A stretch of 64,000 nucleotides of DNA from Acutalibacter muris. Lineage in GTDB: Bacteria; Bacillota; Clostridia; Oscillospirales; Acutalibacteraceae. Made by a program: the position numbers and the translations under genes. The stretch spans positions 558,001 to 622,000 of the forward strand of contig NZ_CP021422.1 of NCBI RefSeq assembly GCF_002201475.1, in the 5' to 3' direction. Of the stretch, positions 55,911-64,000 are shown in pieces. Every line of letters starts with the position of its first letter. Within the stretch, counting starts at the first letter, position 1. Under the pieces are notes generated by a model that saw only the letters and a list, made by a program, of their open reading frames with translations, made no database searches and had not been told where the DNA came from.

Positions 55911-57659
55911 ATGGAAACGAATAATCAGGATAGAAAGGTCCTGCTCTCCGTAAAAGACCTGGAGGTAAAGTTCCGGGTGCGCGGGCGCATTTTGACAGCC
56001 ATTCGGAACATCAGCCTCGACATCTATGAAAACGAGTCTATCGCCATAGTGGGCGAGTCGGGCTCGGGCAAATCAGTGTTTACCAAGACCTTCGCGGGGA
56101 TGCTGGACTCCAACGGTTTTATCGACAACGGCAGCATCATCTTTAACGACGAGGAGCTGGCAGACACCCACGTGAAGCTGCTGGGCACGGCGCGCAACAC
56201 CATTGCCAACACCCAAAAGAAGCTGGACGAGTACGCGAAGCTGGAGCACGGCGCGGCTACGTACCGCAAAATACTGGAGCTGGAGAGCGAACGCAAGCAG
56301 AAGATGACCGTCAGCGACGAGGACGCGGGGGAGCACCAGAAGCGTATAGAGGAGCTCCGCTTCAAGCGGGCCGAGACCTTCAACCTGCGCCAGACTCTGG
56401 ACTCCCATTCGGAGCGCCAGAGGATACGGGAGCTGGGCAACGAGATAAAGGGCCTTGATAACCAGATAAAGCGCCTGGAGCAGGAGTATAAGGATAAGGT
56501 CAAAAAGAATGTCGCCGCGGTAAAAGCCGACAGCGGCTATCAGGCAAGCTTCAATAAGCGCCTGGAGGAGCTAAAGGCTCAATACGCCAAAGAGACCTCC
56601 GTAGAGATAAGCGCCGAGCAGAAGAAGCGCAACGAGACACTGGCAAAAGAGATATACCTCTCCGTGGGCCGCTATCCCTTCCATAAGCGCGTAAACCTTA
56701 TCAGGGGGCTTCTAAAGGTGATAAAGAAGGCCATGGAGCTGGGCGAGGACCCCATGAACGACGCGGTCTTTGATCAGGTGGTGTTCCGGGTCCGTTACCT
56801 GGACGAGACCGCCGACACCCTGCACGGCACCTGTACCCTGAACCTCGCCAACGTGAAGTTTGCCGGGGACTGGGCCCAGATCCGGGGCCGCAGGATAGCC
56901 ACCGTATTCCAGGACCCCATGACCTCCTTAAACCCCATTATCACCATCGGCAAGCAGATAACCTCCATCATACTCAAGCATCAGAACTGCTCCGAGGTGG
57001 AGGCCCGGGCTCGGGCCATCGAGCTCATGCACAAGGTGGGCATACCCAACGCGGACGCCCGCTTTGACGACTATCCCTTCCAGTATTCCGGCGGTATGCG
57101 CCAGAGGATTGTTATAGCTATAGCCCTTTCCTGCCAGCCCAAGATACTCATCTGTGACGAGCCCACCACGGCCCTGGACGTTACCATCCAGGCCCAGATC
57201 ATAAAGCTCATCAAAGACCTGCAAAAGGAGTTCGGCTATACCATCGTGTTCATCACCCACGACCTGGGGGTTGTGGCAAACATAGCGGACCGCGTGGCGG
57301 TGCTGTACGCCGGGCAGATAGTGGAGCTCGGGAAGGTGGAGGAGGTCTTCTACGACCCCAGGCACCCCTATACCTGGGCGCTGCTCTCAAGCCTGCCCCA
57401 GCTGGCCCAGCGCAACACAAAGCTCTATTCCATCACCGGCACGCCGCCCTCCCTCTATAACCAGATTGTGGGCGACCCCTTCGCCCCACGGAACCCCTAC
57501 TGCCTGAAGCTGGACACACTTAGAGAGCCACCCATGTTCCCGGTGACCGAGACCCACTTCGCAAAGACCTGGCTCCTGGACCCCAGGGCCCCCAAGATAG
57601 AGAAGCCCGAGATAATCCAGGACATCCACGAAAAGCTCATACGGGCTTTCAATATATAG
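55911..57659 (+). CDS. oppD: Oligopeptide ABC transporter ATPase (AmiE/OppD type) with coiled-coil insertion
   Basis: 582 residues against about 355 for AmiE. Walker A is [19 protein letters not shown] near residue 50. After GSIIFNDEELADTHVKLLG comes an insertion of about 200 residues, Lys/Glu/Arg-rich and predicted helical (EHQKRIEELRFKRAETF, ELGNEIKGLDNQIKRLEQEY), before the family resumes at DWAQIRGRRIATVFQDPMTS with the Q-loop near residue 330. Then YSGGMRQRIVIAIAL (signature), ILICDEPTTALDV (Walker B) and FITHDLGVV (H-loop). All catalytic motifs are intact. The C-terminal oligopeptide extension (ITGTPPSLYNQIVGDPFAPR) is present. GGAGGGCTTAGG precedes the ATG. Confidence 0.93.
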   Translation: METNNQDRKVLLSVKDLEVKFRVRGRILTAIRNISLDIYENESIAIVGESGSGKSVFTKTFAGMLDSNGFIDNGSIIFNDEELADTHVKLLGTARNTIANTQKKLDEYAKLEHGAATYRKILELESERKQKMTVSDEDAGEHQKRIEELRFKRAETFNLRQTLDSHSERQRIRELGNEIKGLDNQIKRLEQEYKDKVKKNVAAVKADSGYQASFNKRLEELKAQYAKETSVEISAEQKKRNETLAKEIYLSVGRYPFHKRVNLIRGLLKVIKKAMELGEDPMNDAVFDQVVFRVRYLDETADTLHGTCTLNLANVKFAGDWAQIRGRRIATVFQDPMTSLNPIITIGKQITSIILKHQNCSEVEARARAIELMHKVGIPNADARFDDYPFQYSGGMRQRIVIAIALSCQPKILICDEPTTALDVTIQAQIIKLIKDLQKEFGYTIVFITHDLGVVANIADRVAVLYAGQIVELGKVEEVFYDPRHPYTWALLSSLPQLAQRNTKLYSITGTPPSLYNQIVGDPFAPRNPYCLKLDTLREPPMFPVTETHFAKTWLLDPRAPKIEKPEIIQDIHEKLIRAFNI

Positions 57660-57671
57660 GAGGGACAGCAT

Positions 57672-58976
57672 ATGGCAACCACAACTGTTGAGACTGGCGT
57701 CAAGGCGCGCCATTTGCCGGAGCACGGGCCCATAGACCCCGCCACCGGCCGGGAGGTGCTGCTGTCCCTCCGCAACGTGGACATCACCTTTGGTAAGGGG
57801 GACAGCGCCGTTAAGGCGGTAAAGAACGCCTCCTTCGACATCTACAAGGGGGAGACCTTCTCACTGGTGGGCGAGTCGGGCTCCGGCAAGACCACCATCG
57901 GCAGGGCTGTTATCAGGGTGAACCCCTGCGCCGCAGGACAGATACTCTATAAGGGCGTACCCATCAGCGGCAAGATACCCCGCTCACTGGACCGGGAGGT
58001 AATCAGGAATATACAGATGGTCTTCCAGGACCCGGCGGCGTCTTTGAACGAGCGCGCCACTGTGGACTATATCGTTTCAGAGGGCCTTTACAACTTCCAC
58101 CTCTTCGAGAACGAGGCGGACAGGGTGCAGAAGGTCAAGAACATGATAACCGAGGTGGGCCTCTTACCCGAGCACCTGACCCGCTATCCCCACGAGTTCT
58201 CCGGCGGACAGCGCCAGCGTATAGGCCTTGCGCGCGCCATGGTAATGGAGCCGGAGCTGGTGGTGGCGGACGAGCCCATCTCCGCGCTGGACGTGTCCAT
58301 ACGCGCCCAGGTGCTGAACCTTCTGAAGAAGTTCCAGGAGGAGCGGGACGTGACCTACCTGTTCATCGCCCACGATCTCTCCATTGTGCGCTTTATCTCC
58401 GACAGGATAGGCGTTATCTATAAGGGCAATATTGTGGAGGTGGCCGAGGCCGAGGAGCTGTTCGATTTCCCCATGCACCCATACACCCGCTCACTTATCT
58501 CCGCCATACCCATCCCGGACCCAATACTGGAGAAGAACAAGGTGCTCTTTACCTATGACCCCTCTGTGCACGACTACAGCACCGACAAGCCGGAGCTTAC
58601 GGACATCGGGCATAACCACTTTGTCTATGGGAACCAAAAGGAGATAGAGGAGTATAAGGTCATAAGGGAGAAGGGCGTGCCCTTGAAGTCCATCACTATT
58701 CGTGACCCCAACGCTCCCCAGAAGGAGCAGGAGGAGGAGACGATGGACGCCAGCGCTATTTTAAGCGCGCCGCTGCACGACACCGGCAGCGTATGGTACA
58801 TGATACTGTCCCTGTTGCTCCCTGTGCTGGGCATTATCGCCGCAGTCATTTTCAAGAAAAAGAACTATATCAAAAACTATAAGGCCTGTAAGAAGGGCGC
58901 GATCATCAGCTTCTGCATAATCGGGGGCATAATAGCGCTGTTCCTCTTGGCCCTGCTGTTTGCCGTTATCTTCTGA
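57672..58976 (+). CDS. oppF: Oligopeptide ABC transporter ATPase (AmiF/OppF type) with two-helix membrane tail
   Basis: 434 residues against about 310. Walker [18 protein letters not shown]-loop [20 protein letters not shown], signature [16 protein letters not shown], Walker [15 protein letters not shown]-loop FIAHDLSIV. The AmiF part ends near [14 protein letters not shown] Glu-rich linker ([11 protein letters not shown]) then leads to two hydrophobic helices, [20 protein letters not shown] and [20 protein letters not shown], joined by a basic loop ([15 protein letters not shown]). The tail ends at the stop codon, which overlaps the next start (TGATG). GGAGGGACAGCAT precedes ATG 57672. Confidence 0.92.
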   Translation: MATTTVETGVKARHLPEHGPIDPATGREVLLSLRNVDITFGKGDSAVKAVKNASFDIYKGETFSLVGESGSGKTTIGRAVIRVNPCAAGQILYKGVPISGKIPRSLDREVIRNIQMVFQDPAASLNERATVDYIVSEGLYNFHLFENEADRVQKVKNMITEVGLLPEHLTRYPHEFSGGQRQRIGLARAMVMEPELVVADEPISALDVSIRAQVLNLLKKFQEERDVTYLFIAHDLSIVRFISDRIGVIYKGNIVEVAEAEELFDFPMHPYTRSLISAIPIPDPILEKNKVLFTYDPSVHDYSTDKPELTDIGHNHFVYGNQKEIEEYKVIREKGVPLKSITIRDPNAPQKEQEEETMDASAILSAPLHDTGSVWYMILSLLLPVLGIIAAVIFKKKNYIKNYKACKKGAIISFCIIGGIIALFLLALLFAVIF

Positions 58977-60028
58977 TGAGACGCGGCGCAAAAAGGCGTG
59001 AGCCCGCTCTGCCAAAGGTAGAGCGGGTGGAGCTCAGCGAGAAGCACATCGGGCGAAGGTTCATAGCCTTTCTCCTGTGCCTGGCCCTGGGGCTTTCTGC
59101 CCTGGGGTTCGGTATTTACAGCCTGCTGACCACAGAGCCGGGCTGGGCCCGGATAGAGGCCACCACAGAGGAGGCCTCTATAGCCGGGGACTTTGTCTTC
59201 GACTACCTGCTGGGAGAGGGGGCCACCGCCCAGCGCAAGGCGCTGACCACCCTGTATACCCAGCAGTGCATAGAGCTGGGCAGGCTGTTCGACGCCACAC
59301 AGACCTATGAGAACTGCCAAAATAATCTCTGTTATATCAACACCCACACGGGCGAGGAGATCAAGGTGGACCCGTGTCTGTACGGGGCCTTTGAGCGCCT
59401 GGAAAGGGCAGGGGACAGGACAGTTTATCTGGGTATGCTGGAGGCCTACTGCCTGAACCTATACTATGACAGCAGCGGACCGGAGGCCTTCACGGAGCCG
59501 GAAGCGGCCGGGACACTCCGGCAGCTGGCGGGCTTTGCGGAGAGCGGAGTCAGCCTTGAGCTTTTGGGTGAGGACACCTTGCGGCTGGAGGTCTCCCCGG
59601 AATACGCGGCCCTGGCGGAGGATTTGGGGCTCGACTGCTATCTGGACTTTGGCTGGCTGCGCAGCGCCTTTATCCTGGACTATATGGCAAAGGAGCTCAG
59701 TTCCCGGGGATATACCCATGGGATAATTTCCAGCCGGGACGGCTACACCAGGTCCCTTGGCGGGGACGTGGGCCCGGTGCAGAGAAGCCTGTACAGATGG
59801 GACGGTACGAGAGCCGTGGAGACCGGGCGGCAGGAGATGGATACGCCTGTGAACGCGGCGGCCATAAACCCCTTCCCACTGGAGGGGGACGACGGGCGAG
59901 CCTATGTCAACCAAAGGGTCCTGCTGGGCGAAAGGGCCGCCGGGGTAACCGAGACGGCGCTGCTATACTCCAGCACAGAGGACTGTGTGGAGTTGGCGTT
60001 AAAGGTTAAAGAGGGAATATTGAAATAA
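58976..60028 (+). CDS. Membrane-anchored protein resembling a degenerate ApbE flavin transferase
   Basis: 350 residues. A basic N-terminus and one membrane helix (FIAFLLCLALGLSALGFGIYSLL) lead to an external domain. Its order of segments follows ApbE (FAD:protein FMN transferase): LFDATQTYENCQNNLCYINT, VDPCLYGAFERLERAGDRTV, YLDFGWLRSAFILDYMAKEL and GYTHGIISSRDGYTRSLGGD, where ApbE has DLGGIAKGYAAD and ALISLGG. The glycines and Lys of the ApbE FAD site are missing, so it is unlikely to be a flavin transferase. The start overlaps the OppF stop, which suggests a role with the transporter. The fold assignment is tentative. Confidence 0.5.
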   Translation: MRRGAKRREPALPKVERVELSEKHIGRRFIAFLLCLALGLSALGFGIYSLLTTEPGWARIEATTEEASIAGDFVFDYLLGEGATAQRKALTTLYTQQCIELGRLFDATQTYENCQNNLCYINTHTGEEIKVDPCLYGAFERLERAGDRTVYLGMLEAYCLNLYYDSSGPEAFTEPEAAGTLRQLAGFAESGVSLELLGEDTLRLEVSPEYAALAEDLGLDCYLDFGWLRSAFILDYMAKELSSRGYTHGIISSRDGYTRSLGGDVGPVQRSLYRWDGTRAVETGRQEMDTPVNAAAINPFPLEGDDGRAYVNQRVLLGERAAGVTETALLYSSTEDCVELALKVKEGILK

Positions 60029-60032
60029 AAGG

Positions 60033-60070
60033 AGCCGGTCCATAGAAAACCTATGGACCGGCTTTAATTT
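60033..60070 (+). terminator. Terminator of the peptide transporter operon
   Basis: AGCCGGTCCATAG and CTATGGACCGGCT form a perfect 13-bp stem around AAAAC, followed by TTAATTT. Confidence 0.92.
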
Positions 60071-60106
60071 ATGATTACCCAAAGCTGGATAAATCTACCT
60101 CAAATG

Positions 60107-61897
60107 TTAAGTTTCAAGAAACATATTATGGAACAGCACGGCTACCCTGCAGGCCGCGCCGCGCTGGGAGGTGCCCAGCGGGTCAAACCTGTTGCCGCCA
60201 ACGCCGGTTACAATACCCAGGGCCCGCATCTTATAGACCGCCTCCTTGGCGGAGCCGCTTATACTAGCGTCATCGTCGAACTCCTCAACGGGCGAGGCGT
60301 TTACCTCTGTGATACCCAGGATATTGGTAAGGTACTTGTCCAGCAGAACGCACATCTCCTCCCGGGGAAGCACCTGGTTGGGGCTCAGCTTGCCGCCGGG
60401 GACCACAAGGCCATTATCCACCGCCCAGGCAAGGTGCCTGGCATAGTAGGCGCTGGGGGACGCGTCCGTGAAGGTACCCTTGTCCAGTGTATAGCCGTCC
60501 ATATCCTCGCCGGACATATTTGCCAGCACAATTATGAACTGAATGCGGGTGATGGAGCCCCTGGGGTTGAATTTTCCGTTGCCGTTGCCGCTGAACAGCC
60601 CCAGGGCCACAGCCTGGTCCACGTTGGCGGCAAACCAGTCCTTATATTGGAAGTCGGTAAAAATCGCGCCGTTGCTCATCACAGTGGCGGTGGTAACAGG
60701 TCCCACAACGCCGTTTTTTATAACAGCGGCCTTATAGGTGCAGCTGACCTGACAGACAGGGGATACATAGGGGGTGGTGCTGAGGGATAAAGCGCCGTCC
60801 TCAAGCTTTGGCTCGGTATAGTCCGTGGTGTAGTAGATATCCTCCGGGGAGCCGCTGGCGGTCATACATACGCCCTCGCCGTCAAAAGTGATGACCGGGG
60901 CAGAGAGGTGCAGCTCTACGTATGCCTCAGAGATATAGCCGTTTTTGCCGCTGGCGGTGGAGACCGGGTACCACATGGAATACTTCTTGCCGCGCACAGT
61001 GACCTGCTGTCCCTCTACCGCCGTTCCGGCCAGTAGCTTGGTGTCCTTAGAGAGCATAGCCACCACCCTGGAGCTGGTATTAGGCTCAGAGCGCAGGTTC
61101 ACGTTGGCGGCGCTTACCGTGGCGTTATAATCAAAGGGGACGTCGTCGGGGTCGTCGCTGCCGGACCAGCCTTGGCTTTCAAGGTAGCCGGCAACCTCGC
61201 TGGCGGGGACCCATGTATTGCTCAGAAGTCCCTCGTCCACCGGGGCGGCCTCGCCGTCCTCAAGACAGGCAAAGCCGTCGTTTCCGATTATATAGCCGTC
61301 GATCTCAGTGTCCACGTCGTACTCATAGCTGGTATAGTGGACCATCTTGCCGTCAAACTCATACCAGCCGTCCTTGGGATATTTGGTACCAAGGTCGAAC
61401 AGGTGCCAGCCGTCCCAGTGCCGTTCCTCCACAGTGGCCCGGACCATGTTTATGCCCTCCATGGAGTTGTCGCAGGACTCGCCGCCCCCGATATATATTC
61501 CAATATGGGCATAGCCACCGGGCTCGGAGTTGGTAAGGGCCAGACCGTGTATGCGGGGAAGCCCCTGCTGGAGGGAGCCGGAGAAGATGGTGTTTTGCCG
61601 GACCTGGCTGGTGGCGCCGCCGGCGCAGCCGGACACGCCGCAGTCGGAGTAGTAGGAGTACAGCAGGCCCGCGCAGTCCGTGGCTCGCACACCGTTTACC
61701 ATGCCGCCCTTGCCGCCGTAGACATAGATCCAACCCTCTTTATGGGCAGTAATGCCCTGCAGGGCAAGGCCGAGGCTGGTGGGCACAGAGGCGGCCTTGG
61801 CCCCAAGGCTCCAGAGCGGCAGCCCCAGAACGGCTATAAGCGCGGCCAGCAGCAGGCCCAGGCTCCGTTTCTTGTGATCAGAAGGGCTATGTAACAT
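60107..61897 (-). CDS. SLH-anchored NlpC/P60-like wall protein with SH3 domain
   Basis: 596 residues, exported (LGLLLAALIAVLGLPLWSLGAKA). Residues 36-180 form an NlpC/P60-like amidase fold: GWIYVYGGKGG, ATDCAGLLYSYYSDCG with the candidate catalytic Cys, and GYAHIGIYIGGG with the His. An SH3-like domain (about 255-335; NVNLRSEPNTSSRVVAML) and a chitobiase-like beta domain (340-410; SPEDIYYTTDYTEP) follow, then three SLH repeats (415-596; FNPRGSITRIQFIIVL). It probably cleaves peptide stems while bound to the wall polymer. GAGAGGTAC precedes the ATG. It converges with the transporter operon and is divergent from another SLH gene. Confidence 0.82.
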   Translation of the reverse strand: MLHSPSDHKKRSLGLLLAALIAVLGLPLWSLGAKAASVPTSLGLALQGITAHKEGWIYVYGGKGGMVNGVRATDCAGLLYSYYSDCGVSGCAGGATSQVRQNTIFSGSLQQGLPRIHGLALTNSEPGGYAHIGIYIGGGESCDNSMEGINMVRATVEERHWDGWHLFDLGTKYPKDGWYEFDGKMVHYTSYEYDVDTEIDGYIIGNDGFACLEDGEAAPVDEGLLSNTWVPASEVAGYLESQGWSGSDDPDDVPFDYNATVSAANVNLRSEPNTSSRVVAMLSKDTKLLAGTAVEGQQVTVRGKKYSMWYPVSTASGKNGYISEAYVELHLSAPVITFDGEGVCMTASGSPEDIYYTTDYTEPKLEDGALSLSTTPYVSPVCQVSCTYKAAVIKNGVVGPVTTATVMSNGAIFTDFQYKDWFAANVDQAVALGLFSGNGNGKFNPRGSITRIQFIIVLANMSGEDMDGYTLDKGTFTDASPSAYYARHLAWAVDNGLVVPGGKLSPNQVLPREEMCVLLDKYLTNILGITEVNASPVEEFDDDASISGSAKEAVYKMRALGIVTGVGGNRFDPLGTSQRGAACRVAVLFHNMFLET

Positions 61898-61962
61898 AAA
61901 AAGTACCTCTCAATCAAAGTTATGGTAGCTCTCAAAAGGAAGAATAGTTACAAAACGGTAAC

Positions 61963-61991
61963 ATTTTAGCATGGTTCGAGGGATTTTGCAA
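61963..61991 (-). promoter_or_regulatory. Promoter of the NlpC/P60-SLH gene
   Basis: On the minus strand TTGCAA (61986-61991) and TAAAAT (61963-61968), 17 bp apart. The plus-strand sequence AGTTACAAAACGGTAAC lies between the -10 box and the gene. Confidence 0.75.
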
Positions 61992-62050
61992 GCCCGGAGA
62001 GGGGATATTAACAGCTTATTAACATGCCGTTCATATTTGAGAATTTCCCA

Positions 62051-62079
62051 TTGACAATAGAGCCCGTTTGGGGGATAAT
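62051..62079 (+). promoter_or_regulatory. Promoter of the transglutaminase-SLH gene
   Basis: TTGACA (62051-62056) and GATAAT (62074-62079), 17 bp apart, about 37 bp before the start codon. Confidence 0.78.
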
Positions 62080-62115
62080 ATATTAGTAATACTATAGTTA
62101 TTGGAGGAATGAGTC

Positions 62116-63792
62116 GTGAAACAAAAAAAGAGTAGAGCTCTTGCTATGCTGTTGTCCGTCCTGCTGCTCCTGTGCCAGCCTGTCTGGGCCGCGGCGGCAG
62201 AGGGACCCGTTACCGCCACGGACGTGGTGGAGGCCGCGGATATATGCGAACACGTGCCGCTGGACGTACAGAGCTACGAGGGCACGGCAAACGGCATCGG
62301 CAGCCTGTACAATACGCTGAGCACCCGGCAGAAGGCCGCCTATAACGCACTGAAGAATATACCCTGGAGCACCATAAGCTCCTCCAGGAACCACCAGGTG
62401 CGGGTGAACGTCAGCGGCATTACCGGCGCGGCCATCAGCGGCATGAGCAGCGGCGGCTCCTTTGTGCCCACCGGCTCCGGGGTCCAGGCCTATAAGGACA
62501 TACAGAACGACGTGAACGCGGCCATCGGGGCCCTTAGGTACGACAGGCCGGACCTTCTGTGGCTGGACGGCGTGGTTTCACATCTCTATAGCTTCCGGGG
62601 CTATAACTCTACCGGCCGCTACACCATCACGGACTTCTACTTTATATTCTCCATGTCCTATGGGGGCCAGGAGAATATCTACAGGGAACGGATGATGGCC
62701 GAGGCCAGGAGTATTGCCAGCACTGCAAGCAGGGAAAAGGACGTGTACAGCAAGGTGAAGAAGGTCCACGACATACTGGCCGAGCGCTCCAGTTATAATT
62801 ACGCGTCGCTGAACGCGCCGACCGACAGCATAATGTTCAGAATGGCTCACAGCGCCTATGGCGGTATGTTCAAGGACCAGTACGACCCGGTCTGCGAGGG
62901 CTATGCAAAGGCCTTCAAGGTGGTGCTCAACCAGATGGACATCTCCTGTGTGCTGGCGGTGAGCCGGGAGCATATGTGGAACAACGTGAAGATGGACGAC
63001 GGCCTCTGGTACAACGTGGACCTTACCTGGAACGATTCCGGCGACAGGGGCGGGCACGACTATTTCCTGGTGGGCTCGGGCACGGTGGTGGGCGGCTCCG
63101 CCTTTTCCTCCAGCCACAGGGAGGTGGATCCCTTTAATATCGACCGGGTCAGCGGCTCAAGATACCCAAAGAAAAACACAGCGGCCTATAAATATATCGG
63201 CGAGGACTATCCTCCGCTGACATATCCCGACGTGCCACGCACAGACTATGCCTATGAGCATATTGAAAAGGTGTCAAAGCTGGGCTACTTCCACGGGGAT
63301 ACCAGCGGCAACTTCAACCCCGGGAAGAAGATAACCCGGGCGGAGTTTGCCAGTGTGGTGGCCTCCGTGCTGGGGGCAGACACGAAGCAGTATGAAGGTA
63401 TGTACAGTTTCCCCGACGTGGGCACGGGCAGATGGTACTCCGGCGTGGCCTACTGGGCCAAGGAGAGCGGCACCATGGTGGGCACAGGCGGAAAATTTAG
63501 GCCCAACGACCCCATCTCCCGTCAGGAGATGTGCGCGGTGCTCTCAAGGGCCCTGGGGCTGCAGAGCGGGAGCTTCGGCGGTTTCCTGGACGACGGGGAC
63601 ATAGCGGACTGGGCCCGGGCGGGCGTATACGCCTGCCGGGACGCGGGGCTTGTGAAGGGCGCCGCTAACGGCAAGTTCAACCCCAGAAACAATACGGTGC
63701 GGCGTGACGCGGCCATCGTCTTTGCCAACTACGCCGCCATGAAGGGGATAGCTCCTAAGGGGGAGCAGACCGTCCCCTCCGGGGGACAATAA
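62116..63792 (+). CDS. SLH-anchored transglutaminase-like protein
   Basis: 558 residues, exported (LAMLLSVLLLLCQPVWAAAAE). A helical N-terminal region (residues 55-200) precedes a transglutaminase-like core with the Cys-His-Asp triad: C260 in DPVCEGYAKAFKVVL, H286 in SREHMWNNVKM and D302 in YNVDLTWND. Three SLH domains follow (residues 375-550; FNPGKKITRAEFASVV, FRPNDPISRQEMCAVL, FNPRNNTVRRDAAIVF). The enzyme may cross-link or cut wall proteins. The start is GTG 62116, 8 nt after GGAGG. It shares a divergent promoter region with the NlpC/P60-SLH gene. Confidence 0.88.
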   Translation: MKQKKSRALAMLLSVLLLLCQPVWAAAAEGPVTATDVVEAADICEHVPLDVQSYEGTANGIGSLYNTLSTRQKAAYNALKNIPWSTISSSRNHQVRVNVSGITGAAISGMSSGGSFVPTGSGVQAYKDIQNDVNAAIGALRYDRPDLLWLDGVVSHLYSFRGYNSTGRYTITDFYFIFSMSYGGQENIYRERMMAEARSIASTASREKDVYSKVKKVHDILAERSSYNYASLNAPTDSIMFRMAHSAYGGMFKDQYDPVCEGYAKAFKVVLNQMDISCVLAVSREHMWNNVKMDDGLWYNVDLTWNDSGDRGGHDYFLVGSGTVVGGSAFSSSHREVDPFNIDRVSGSRYPKKNTAAYKYIGEDYPPLTYPDVPRTDYAYEHIEKVSKLGYFHGDTSGNFNPGKKITRAEFASVVASVLGADTKQYEGMYSFPDVGTGRWYSGVAYWAKESGTMVGTGGKFRPNDPISRQEMCAVLSRALGLQSGSFGGFLDDGDIADWARAGVYACRDAGLVKGAANGKFNPRNNTVRRDAAIVFANYAAMKGIAPKGEQTVPSGGQ

Positions 63793-63853
63793 TCTCTCTT
63801 TGACCCATAGGCGAAAAACATAAGCGTAAATAAAAACGGAAGGATGATGCAAA

Positions 63854-64000
63854 ATGAGCAAGGAGCTCGCGAAGGCCTATGAGCCCCGGGAGGTGGAGGG
63901 CCGGATATACGATTTCTGGCTTAAAAACAAATACTTCCACGCCGAGATTGACCCCAATAAGAAGCCGTACACTATAATGATGCCGCCCCCCAACGTCACC
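63854..64000 (+). CDS. valS: Valine-tRNA ligase, N-terminal part only
   Basis: The 49 visible codons read KELAKAYEPREVEGRIYDFW and then KKPYTIMMPPPNVT, the N-terminus of class I valyl-tRNA synthetases just before the HIGH motif, which lies outside the window. GAAGGATG precedes ATG 63854. No T-box fits in the 60 bp before the gene, so it is probably transcribed with the upstream SLH gene or from a nearby promoter. Confidence 0.9.
   Translation, partial: MSKELAKAYEPREVEGRIYDFWLKNKYFHAEIDPNKKPYTIMMPPPNVT

Overview
The window comes from a GC-rich member of the Clostridia, most likely Oscillospirales (old Clostridium cluster IV). Reasons: the 16S rRNA resembles that group, there are S-layer-homology (SLH) wall proteins and CsaB, a Trp T-box, SigH-type sigma, c-di-AMP synthase CdaA/CdaR, many ATGA stop/start overlaps, and strong AGGAGG-type ribosome binding sites. 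The taxonomic call is by eye and not tested.

Layout. 1-2426: tmcAL (cut by the window edge) and ackA, divergent. 2740-2815: tRNA-Thr. 3389-9523 (minus): a compact run cdaA-cdaR-DUF951-ABM-prfA-tsaC/coaE fusion-lytic transglycosylase. 9696-11071: cysteine-desulfurase-like protein plus DUF3343. 11279-13873: large SLH/SH3/lysozyme wall protein. 14158-16212: Trp T-box, TrpB2 and an internally deleted acetyltransferase. 16309-24667: assorted genes (HExxH protein, HIT, DMT and MATE transporters, lipoprotein, YxeA, CNNM/CorC, Rieske oxidoreductase). 24885-27140: GH35 beta-galactosidase. 27180-30710 (minus): metA, an internally deleted QueG-like protein, HAD, GNAT, sigma factor, zinc ribbon. 30758-36681: rRNA operon 16S-Ala-Ile-23S-Lys-Glu-Asn without a 5S gene. 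37271-50395 (minus): aldo/keto reductase; MoxR/DUF58 cluster; GT4-CsaB fusion; GNAT; RluA; ThrE pair; degenerate HD-GYP protein; hybrid histidine kinase. 50777-60028 (plus): an Ami-type oligopeptide transporter operon. 60107-63792: two divergent SLH proteins. 63854 to the end: start of valS.

The most striking object is the peptide transporter. Its substrate-binding lipoprotein looks circularly permuted: the segment that forms the C-terminus of AmiA/AliA-type proteins sits right after the signal peptide, and the protein stops where that segment would normally begin. The same operon has an AmiE/OppD ATPase with an inserted charged helical region of about 200 residues, an AmiF/OppF ATPase with a two-helix membrane tail, and a terminal membrane-anchored protein resembling a degenerate ApbE. 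Together this suggests a remodelled peptide importer.

A second theme is the cell wall: three SLH proteins with muramidase, NlpC/P60-like and transglutaminase-like modules, and a fused glycosyltransferase-CsaB that would make the pyruvylated polymer to which SLH domains bind. A third theme is gene remodelling: a TsaC-CoaE fusion, two genes with clean in-frame internal deletions, and an HD-GYP protein with HN in place of HD.
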